Positions 56,043 through 64,000 of a stretch of DNA of 64,000 nucleotides are shown piece after piece. The stretch's first letter is position 1, and each line of letters begins with the position of its first letter. The translations under genes were made by a program, and so were the position numbers. Below the pieces are notes generated by a model. It did no database searches. It had not been told where the DNA came from and worked only from the letters and a program-made list of their open reading frames with translations. The DNA comes from Calendula officinalis (Eukaryota; Streptophyta; Magnoliopsida; Asterales; Asteraceae), in the NCBI GenBank assembly GCA_963853835.1, contig OY970829.1:7112446-7176445 (forward strand), read 5' to 3'.

Positions 56043-59000
56043 TCATTGAGGAGGATTTGTAGTTTGAGGAGGATTTGTTGTTTGAGGAGGATTTGTTGTC
56101 GGACATTTCAGTCTGTTATGGCCTGGATTTCTACAAATCCCACAAAGTTTTGCCTTTCGTTGGGTTTGCTGGCTTGTACTAGGCTGGTCCATCTCGTTGC
56201 GTCGTCTAACATGCTGCCTTCTCCCTCTCTTTGTTGATATTCTTCCTTCACTAGTTAACATTCTCCATTTAGCATCCTTCCAGAGGGCCACATGAGGTAG
56301 TGGTTTAAAGGCAGTACCATATTGTTGTCTGTACGCCTCTGTTGTATACGCTATGTTCACAAGTGTTAGCGGGTCGACACCCATATGACCACAAACATCA
56401 ATAACATGTGAACATGGAAAGCGCAACGTCTGCCACTTCCCACACGTACACCCACGCCTGTTCCCTTTTGTACTTTTGTAATTGACCGTGTGATCGTTCC
56501 CACCACTCTCACCGGTTTGAATCCTTGACTTCACACTGAAAATCTGTTTCACGTAATCAAATGGCATTACTTCATGAAATGTTGCTTGACGTGTGCGCTT
56601 GTTGAAAAGATTCCACATACGTGAGGGTAGTGGCGTCTCGCAATTAGACGATAATTCAGCATGCTTGCTGAATTGCTTGACAGTTTTGATGAATGTGAAG
56701 TCAATCAAAGCCTTAATTGGAAGATGTCTAGCTCCACACAACACATTGTTGTAACTCTCTGCAATATTCGATGTTAGGTTTCCCCAACATCGATGGCCTT
56801 TGTCTCTAAACTGGGTCCACTTATCTAACCCAATCTGCTCCAGATACACCCACCCGTCCGCGTCTATAAATTTCATTTCACGTATGGCTTCCACGTACTT
56901 ACGCTTTTGAGTCGTGCTACATATGATCCAACACAATTGCTTCATTCGGTGGTTCTTGAAACGGCTGTTGAAGTTGCTTCTGATATGCCTTAGGCAATAT
57001 CTATGGTATGCATATGGCTCTTTCCAGTCATCAAGTTCTTGCATTGCATTTAGAATCCCATGATGCCTATCAGAAATGACACCAAGCACTCTTGGGCTGT
57101 CATTTACAATAAAATACCTTAGCTGTTTCAAAAACCACTTCCATGATTCGTTTGACTCCTCGTCAACAATGGCATACGCGAGAGGTAGGATATGATTATT
57201 GGTGTCTTTCGTGACGGCAGTCAGCAACTTCCCTTTGTACGCACCTTTTAAAAAGGTCCCGTCTATACATATAACAGGAATGCAATGACGAAAGGCCTCA
57301 ATTGCTGGACCAAAAGCCCAGAAAACAGATTTGAAAATTTTCAACTCGGGGTTGTTAGTTCGTTCGACTATCCACTCGACAACTGTGGACGGGTTTGACT
57401 TCTTTAGAGCACGAATGTACTTAGGCAACTCATCAAAGTTGCTTTCCCAACTCCCGAATAGTCTCTCTATAGCAATTTTTCTAGCACGCCAAGCTTTGGA
57501 GTAGGATATGTCATTCCCATTGTATTCTTTGATATATGCCAGGATTTGTTTTACAGGGTATGCAATATCTTTAGTGACAGAATGGAATATGCGGATGGCT
57601 ACGACCTTCGCCGTCAAACATTTGTTATTCGAACCTCGCACTACCCCACTACAAATGTGCACATCTCTCCATGACCTTATTTGCCAAAGCCTCTCCCTCT
57701 GCTTCTTAATTTCTCGGACGTACCAATTACATAAAGGGTTGTTATAACCAGAGTTGTTAGCACCAGGGTTGTTATCACCCTTTTTACGAGTACTGCACCT
57801 AGCACTCCACTTTGAAAGTGTGCTTTCAATAACCTTGATCTGCCTAGTTTGTTTTATATTCCAACTCCTCACGGCATCAATCAACTCTTGCTTGCTAGAA
57901 AAATACATACCAATTCGAATCTCATCTAGATAATCGGACCTCCAAAAAAGCATATGCTCTTCATCTTCCTGTAATGGGCCTGAACTATCAGCCTCGGTGT
58001 CTTCTTGTGTGTCCCACTGACTATAGTCATACAAAGGCAGTTGAGGTGTTTGATGAGCTACATGGTTGCCTTGATCGTCACCATCATCATCAGATTCTTC
58101 AGACACTTCAGCGCCATCTGGGTCAAATTCTTCTCTGGTATCGGCACTTCCTTCAGATTGTGGTTCGTCATCTGATCTGTCGAACTCATGATTTTCATTG
58201 TTATTAAAATCTTGATATTGCGCTACTGGCTCTGGTGTGGTACCTAGTTCTACCACTGAAAGATCTTGGAACGCAGACGTTGAAGGACCCGCCATATCAA
58301 AACCTTGATAATGCGTTGGCGATTCTGGTGCTGAAAAATGTTGGAACGCAGACGTTGAAGGACCCACCATATCAAAACCTTGATACTGCGTTGGCGGTTC
58401 TGGTGCTGGAAAATGTTGGAATGCAGACGTTGAAAGTCCCGCCATATCAAAACCTTGATACTGCGTTGGCGGTTCTGGTGCTGGAAAATGTTGGAATGCA
58501 GACGTTGAAGGACCCACCATATCAAAACCTTGATACTGGTGCTGAAAATAGCTGAACCGCCATATCAAAACCTTGATACTGCGTTGGCGGTTCTGGTGCT
58601 GGAAAATGTTGGAACGCAGACGTTGAAGGACCCGCCATATCAAAACCTTGATACTGCGTTGGCGGTTCTGGTGCTGGAAAATATTGGAATGCAGACGTTG
58701 AAGGACCCGCCATATCAAAACCTTGATACTGCGTTGGCGGTTCTGGTGCTGGAAAATGTTGGAATGCAGACGTTGAAGGACCCGCCATATCAAAACCTTG
58801 ATACTGCGCAGCTTGACGGGGTTGGGGCTTGATATACTCAATCTTCACAATAATATCGCCCATGAATTTTTTGTTCAAAGAGGCGATGTAATATAAGGTT
58901 TCTAAGGATTCATCACTTGTAATTTCAGAATCATAGAAAATTCCGTGAAATTCATAACATAATGTAAACCTTAATTTGTATTGATTTTTCGAAACCATAA

Positions 59001-59163
59001 CATGTCTGTAAACCAACTTCTCAAAAACTTCGTAATTATATTTGCTTAGAAAAAGAAGAGAACTTCTGCGCATGCTCACATCGCCTATTACCGTGCCATT
59101 GTCGTAACGAATGTTATCATCACCCCAATATATATTAACAAGGAAAGGGTTCGTTAAAGCCAT
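56043..59163 (-). pseudogene. MULE (MURA-type) transposase, frameshifted in its N-terminal repeat
   Basis: Starts with ATG at 59163. The first about 110 codons form the N-terminal domain usual in plant MULE proteins. A coding minisatellite (58806-58219) follows, then the MuDR DNA-binding region (FRSDYLDEIRIGMYFSSKQE), the DDE transposase with D in VICIDGTFLKG, D in GVISDRHHG and E in SNIAESYN, the SWIM finger (CTCGKWQTLRFPCSHV) and a C-terminal knuckle CGICRNPGHNRLKCP followed by TTNPPQ three times. A repeat unit at 58519-58561 is 43 bp instead of 75, a 32-bp loss that shifts the frame between the N-terminal domain and the catalytic part. Everything downstream is open to 56043. It acts on TIRs in the nucleus. 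Confidence 0.9.
58219..58806 (-). repeat. 75-bp coding minisatellite in the transposase gene
   Basis: Units start at about 58219 (divergent), 58294, 58369, 58444, 58519 (43 bp only), 58562, 58637, 58712 and 58787 (partial). Each full unit encodes 25 residues such as GPSTSAFQHFPAPEPPTQYQ plus GFDMA. Units are nearly identical, so copy number probably changes by slippage or unequal exchange. The short unit is out of frame. Confidence 0.93.
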
Positions 59164-59285
59164 TTTGAATGATTTTTTTACTGAAATGTAGTTGATAATA
59201 TTGGAAATTTAATCTTGGTGAAATGTGGTTGATAAATATTGAAATGGTTGGTGAATAATGGTGATAATAACTGATATGAAGGTAC

Positions 59286-59817
59286 TTTATATAGGTAAAT
59301 TATAAGTATGGGGTAGTTGTCGCTCATTAAAAATACGTGTTACTTTAATCCGAACAAAAAAATAAAGCCTTTAACTCCATATTTAATCTTTGTATCAGAT
59401 ATGTCACGCTGAATTAATCCAGACAAAAAGAAATAAAGCCTTTGAATTAAAAGTATGGTTGATGTGACAACACAAGGGGATCCGGGTGTTGCAGTCGGGG
59501 CTCCAAAGGGTATCCGGGCGTTGCAGTCGGGGATCGTGCTAGAAGACAAAAACTTCATTTAGAAAACACCCGTGACTGCCTCTTTATACGTCTGCCTCTT
59601 TATACGTGACTGCACCCGAGATTTGACAACCCAATAGTATCCGGGCGCTGCAGTCGGGGATCCACTGGGATCCGGGAGTCTTACTTGGGGATCGTACGAA
59701 TCAGCTTTATTAAAAGACCCGTGAATATGCATGGGAATCGGATACCCTTCAAAGTCTTTTAGTCTTCAATACAATCAACTACCACAAATTTATTACGAAT
59801 ATCAACTACTCTATAAA
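59286..59817. promoter_or_regulatory. divergent promoter of the transposase and PMD genes
   Basis: TATATAAA on the minus strand at 59286-59293 serves the transposase (ATG 59163). TATAAA at 59812-59817 on the plus strand serves the PMD gene (ATG 59906). Between them lie four copies of GKATCCGGGNGYTGCAGTCGGGG-type sequence at about 59476, 59509, 59637 and 59667. These are relatives of the array before the gene at 55294. Confidence 0.72.
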
Positions 59818-59905
59818 TGCATCTTTAAAACATCACAACTATCACACTCAAAACTGTCACAACTAAAAACCATCGCAATCAGTACTCCCACCAAATTTGT
59901 AAAAA

Positions 59906-62395
59906 ATGGAGAATGTTGGAATTGTCCCCGGACCTACGAACCTTGAGTTGTTATTTATAAATACTGATCACCGAGCATATCATGTGTTTCACAATCTCAA
60001 AGATGATCGTGCGTTAAATGTCAGGCGTGCTGAGAAAAATTTGTTATTCTGGGTAAGAGATAACCAATTGATGGGCGTGTCATGAATCACATACGTCGGT
60101 CCGGTTTGGCAGAAGTTTTCGTCAGTGGTTACAAAAACATTAACCACGGACTCATCACAGCACTGGTAGAGAGATGGCGTCCGGAAACGCATACATTTCA
60201 CATACCATTTGGTGAGGTCACCGTGACCCTGGAAGACGTACAAGTTATTTGGGGATTAAGGACCGATGGCAATTCGGTTACAGGTGATGAACCGGGATAC
60301 ACTTACGAGCGTGTTATCGATAAATTTTATACGTTGCTCGGTTTCGCACCGCCATCGCGAAAATTCAAAGGCAGCCAGGTCAGTGCTAGATATATGATGG
60401 AAATGTTAATGGAGCCTCTGCCACAGGATCCGACTGACGAACAATTGGAGCAAAAAGCCAGACATTATATACTAATGCTTTTAAATGGTTGCTTATTTCC
60501 GGATTCAACTGATAGTTTAGTCCAGATGTATTTTTTAGTGTTGATTGAAGACCTGGATGCTTGCGGCCGACTTAGTTGGGGTGGGGCTGTACTGGCCAGT
60601 CTCTACCGAAACTTGTGCAAAACAACTATGCACAACGTCCTCGAAATTGGTGGCCCTTTGATGTTGTTGCAGATATGGGCCTGGAGCAGGTTTAAGATGT
60701 TTTCTCCAATGCTAAAACATATTACTCCTGATATGGTAGTTGGAAAACCATTTGGTGGTAGGTATGTAATTCCAAGTGATTATATTAAAATTATTAATAA
60801 CTATAAATGTTGTTATATTTTTGCATGTATAAACATACAGATTCAACCAGCCCCTTAGTTTCTCAGGGTCAGTCACGACCGTCTTGTTTCAGTTTCGGTC
60901 GATGTTAAGTGCCGTAGACGATTCAGAGGTACTCTGCTATTAATTTTAAGAAAAAACAAATTTTTGAACTCACAACTTAATCAAACTTTTGCAGTTCGTG
61001 TGGACTCCATACCAGCAAGATCTACACCTTCTAGCCCCTTCGTGTAGGACCGATACGACATGTTGGCTGTGTCAAACATATGTTATTTTTTGGGAGATTG
61101 CTGAGCAGTATTTGCCCAGCAGGGTTATGAGATAATTTGGCTTTGTCCAATTTATTCCTCAACCACCACTCTCAAACAGACACGAACATGAGGCTTTACA
61201 TATTAAGTCTCCTAGAGGGGTGACCGCAAAAAGAAGTTGGAAACGGGAGTTAAGAAATCAAATACAACATTGGAACAACCGTTACCAATATCTCATCCAG
61301 GGTCAATACTCGAATTATCCTCAAACTGAACCTGGTTATTTGACATGGTATTGGCCTCGTACTGTGCTCCATATTACAAATCCAACTCCTGGAGGAGAAA
61401 ACTACTCTCGGTCCTACAATCAAGGCAGAAATTTAAATGTTGCGGTAATAAATAATAATTATAGAACAATAATCATAATAATATATGTATTATTTTACAT
61501 TTAAATAATACGTATTAAATGTATGTAGGTTGACGGGTTAAGCCACGTGCAACAACAGGTGCAAAGGATGATGCAAGAGCAAGATGATCCAGCATTGCAT
61601 CAGTTTGGGCAGCAAATCTTGCAAACGTCGACAAATTATTTGCACTATGCACATGGAGATGACCGTCCGACATATTTTTCACCTCATGTGGCACCCGTTA
61701 CTCAGCCATCCTTCGGCACGCAGTTGACTCAGGAGCAAAGACAGCATAGGCCTAGATGGATGCGGCCAAGAGGGGCTCGTCGAGATCCTGAAGCCGGGTC
61801 CTCCCACCAGCATAATCCAAATGTGGGAACATCGAACCAATATAATGCTGGTGGTTCAGGGTCCTCCCACCAGTATCAAAATGAAAATGTGGGAACATCG
61901 AACCAGTATAACGCTGGTGGTTCAGGGTCCTCCCCCCAGCCTCAAACTGCATATATGGACACATCGAACCAGTATAATACTGGTGTTGTGGGGCCATCAG
62001 ACCAGGAGGCCTATCGAGTCAATATGGACTTTCTCCAGGGTGGTTCAAGTATGCAATACGAAATGAATACCGGTGGTGACCAATTTCCTCAAAACATACT
62101 TAATATGAGTCATATACAGTCTCCTATGAGAGATGATTGGGTAACACCTGCCCAGTATGTCAATTTTGGGGAGCATTTTTCTGAAGATAATATCTTTGGT
62201 AATACAAATCCTTATTACCAGCTCGGAGATTCTAGTCAACCGCCAAATAGAGCTGTTAGTCCGGTTCCGGTAAACTTCGGATTTGACTTGAACAACCCTG
62301 GAGAAAGTGAACAAGATGGCGATGGAGGTAGGCGAAGGAGAATCATAAGACCGCCTCCTTGTGGTACGGGCGGTACATTAGGACAACGTCATTAG
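59906..62395 (+). pseudogene. plant mobile domain (PMD) protein, four exons, two lesions
   Basis: Exons 59906-60761, 60841-60928, 60995-61444 and 61529-62395 have good splice sites and compatible phases. The PMD part has GLITALVERWRPETHTFHIP, VTVTLEDVQVIWGL and RLSWGGAVLASLYRNLC. Later exons hold the rest of the domain (FVWTPYQQD, WEIAEQYLPSRVMR). The last exon codes a Gly/Ser/Gln-rich region with about three NVGTSNQYNAGGSGSS repeats and a basic tail ending PPPCGTGG. Lesions: one base is missing near 60064-60065, and TAA at 61133-61135 replaces an expected codon after VMR. PMD proteins occur in plant transposons (MULE and gypsy) and as host genes of the MAIN family, which act in genome stability and silencing. 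Here it is probably element-borne. Confidence 0.85.
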
Positions 62396-62821
62396 CTTCT
62401 TTTTAAATATAAATGTAATTGTAAGAAAACTATGATATGTAATTTTTTTGACTTTTGCAACCAACGTAACTTTCGCACCCGTGTTTTTTTTTTTTACGAA
62501 TTTTATATGCATGGAAATCTTGACCCGGGTACTACAAATCCTGTATATATAATTACGTCCAAAACCTTCAAAATTTGAAGTTATTCATGCATGAAAATAG
62601 CATTTTGAATGTTTTTGCGTTACAAAAAATATTTTTTTTTTTGCATTTTCGAATCATCATAATTTTTTTTGCATTTTGAATGTTAGACATAATTTTTTTT
62701 CGCTAATTTTTTTTAAGTAGTTGATTTTTAAATGACAAGCAAACACAAACATCAAGATTTCATAAATTAATTCCAAATACAATTGAAATTTTAATCCAAA
62801 TCATCAAACAAATCCACAGAT
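62396..62821. other. convergent 3' region between the PMD and Ulp1-like genes
   Basis: AT-rich with T and A runs; it should hold the 3' UTRs of both genes. No other feature seen. Confidence 0.6.
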
Positions 62822-63916
62822 CTAAAAGGAAAAAATTTCAGGTTGCGGTTCTAAAATACGATAGGTATACAAATCACGAGCCATAAGTTGTCGATAACCC
62901 GTAGCAATCTGATTATTATCGACGACTCCATTTTGCTTGATTGATTTCCCTGTTACCAAATAATGCATAAACTTACAAATAAACACAGCAGAGTCTTCTT
63001 CCCTTCCTTGAGATATGCGTTTGGCGAAACCAAGATTCGCCTTAACTTGGGGGTTTCTTTCTTCATAGGAGAAACTCCTTTTAAAACCGGGCAAAACATC
63101 TCGCCAACGTTTTAGGGTTGCCTTAAGCACGTCATGGTTTATGGAATGACGACAACTACAAATTAAACATGTATCGTTGCTAACAAGATCCATCTGCACA
63201 AGCAACCAAACGTTATCATTTAAACGTAACGGGATGTATAAGACATCTACGTCCCCCCAAGCGGGGTAAGGTGTCAAACTGCCATCTGCATATTTTACAG
63301 CATCTGATCCGTGAGGTGGTAAGAGTAGAGACTCAAACTTGGTGGGCATTATTGTCCATCGTTTATATTCTCCAGTTTTATAGCCAACATACCACCGATA
63401 ACGCATGCATCTTCTAACCCAACAATCTATATGCTGTAATAAATATATAATTATTTACCTTTGAGATTTTATTGAGAATATTGATAATAACATAATTAAA
63501 TGACGTACCCCACGGCACAAAACAGAGCTGGAATTTTCATCTAACAGGGTACTCCAAAACTCCCTAGGTACCTGGGTACGACCTAAGAATACAATATAGC
63601 AAAAGGTTTCATTCCCGCGCCTATCCCCGTTCATGTAAAATTCCTCTACACTCCTGGCCCAACCATACTCCTCAACCAAGTCAATTGTGTCTGGTTGTTG
63701 ATTACCTATTGAGGAGTTTTGAGTTTACTGCTCCACAACATGTAATGTCGGTGGAGGCATTTCCCTCGTACGTCGCATCTCCGACTCCTCCTCCATCACC
63801 CCTTCATAAGCCAGGTTATCCATTTCATGAATGGTACGTTGCATCTCTTCCATGATAATTCGAAGCTCACGGGCTCGAGCTTGTTCACGCATTTGGTCAA
63901 CACTCTCTTCTAACAT
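62822..63916 (-). pseudogene. Ulp1/C48-like peptidase gene of the MULE, degenerate
   Basis: Exon parts 63916(or earlier)-63509 and 63433-62822 join through donor GGG|GTACGT and acceptor TTACAG. The first exon codes a coiled coil (EESVDQMREQARARELRIIM), which reads open for some 15 codons upstream of the ATG at 63916. A TAA at 63725-63727 interrupts it in frame before GWARSVEEFYM. The second exon has the C48 fold pattern: DVLYIPLRLNDNVWLLVQMD and DSAVFICKFMHYLV. In active Ulp1 proteases the expected residues are His before Trp, Asp, and Cys in D-C-G. Here Val stands before Trp and Ser-Ala replaces Cys-Gly, so catalysis looks lost. Ulp1-like genes inside MULEs are known as Kaonashi (KI-MULE) elements. 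The 5' end may lie outside the window. Confidence 0.78.
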
Positions 63917-64000
63917 CTCAAGTTGTAGGTTAAGTTCAATGATTAACGCTTTTTGACTTCGTCACATCGTAATAAAAAATGCTAGTTTCTTAAGAAATGG

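Noticed and set aside
58235..58832. Plus-strand frames made of ENVGTQTLKDPPYQNLD-like repeats
   Set aside because: They are antisense translations of the 75-bp minisatellite in the transposase gene.
59690..59715. GTACGAATCAGCT match to the TIR of the MITE at 29341-29522
   Set aside because: A 13-bp match between two places in 64 kb is expected by chance and the surrounding bases do not align.

Overview
This is plant nuclear DNA. It is AT-rich and full of transposons, and the host genes are broken up by GT-AG introns. It carries LTR retrotransposons primed by initiator tRNA-Met, MITEs, a tRNA-derived SINE, an L1-type LINE tail and a Mutator-like (MULE) locus. The first copia element has a long gag with two zinc knuckles and an extra ORF after pol. 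I associate that layout with Asteraceae repeats such as those of Tanacetum, so a composite-family eudicot is my best guess. This is recollection, not a database match.

Four host genes are well supported. A CHUP1-like actin/organelle-movement protein lies at 14506-17575 (+, five exons, one GC-AG intron). A tRNA-Glu(CTC) lies at 18865-18937. A 2-oxoglutarate/Fe(II) dioxygenase lies at 26450-19459 (-, two exons); its single 5.9 kb intron holds a nearly complete young copia element. A SOB FIVE-LIKE (SOFL) gene lies at 48752-49633 (+, four exons). A decayed copy of the dioxygenase promoter and 5' end lies just upstream of it at about 27187-27390.

Repeats, left to right. 1273-12718 is a Ty1/copia element (minus strand, 617-bp LTRs, TSD AGAAG) with broken gag-pol but an intact 1143-codon ORF between pol and the 3' LTR. 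The octamer CAGTAGTA recurs through its LTRs, spacer and coding regions. 21187-25786 is a second copia (248-bp LTRs differing at one position) with one stop just before its YVDD motif. 27.4-36.4 kb holds a LINE tail and several MITEs, a fold-back MULE-type MITE with 9-bp TSD, a SINE with 18-bp TSD and hAT derivatives. 36444-46993 is an old, decayed copia invaded by a hAT-like element, a truncated TRIM and a 2.7-kb solo-LTR-like repeat. 50.4-53.7 kb is a chain of non-autonomous elements bounded by TA microsatellites. One of them carries about twelve copies of a 20-bp perfect palindrome or close variants.

55.0 kb to the window end looks like one Mutator-like locus with four genes on alternating strands. 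They are an unrecognised 177-aa gene (+), a MURA-type transposase (-), a plant-mobile-domain protein (+) and a Ulp1/C48-like protein (-). The first three have TATA boxes, and the same GGATCCGGG...GGGG motif is arrayed upstream of them. The transposase is broken by a 32-bp deletion inside a 75-bp coding minisatellite. The PMD gene has a one-base deletion and a stop. The Ulp1-like gene has a stop and an apparently degenerate catalytic triad. The locus was once a multi-gene autonomous element and is probably decaying now.
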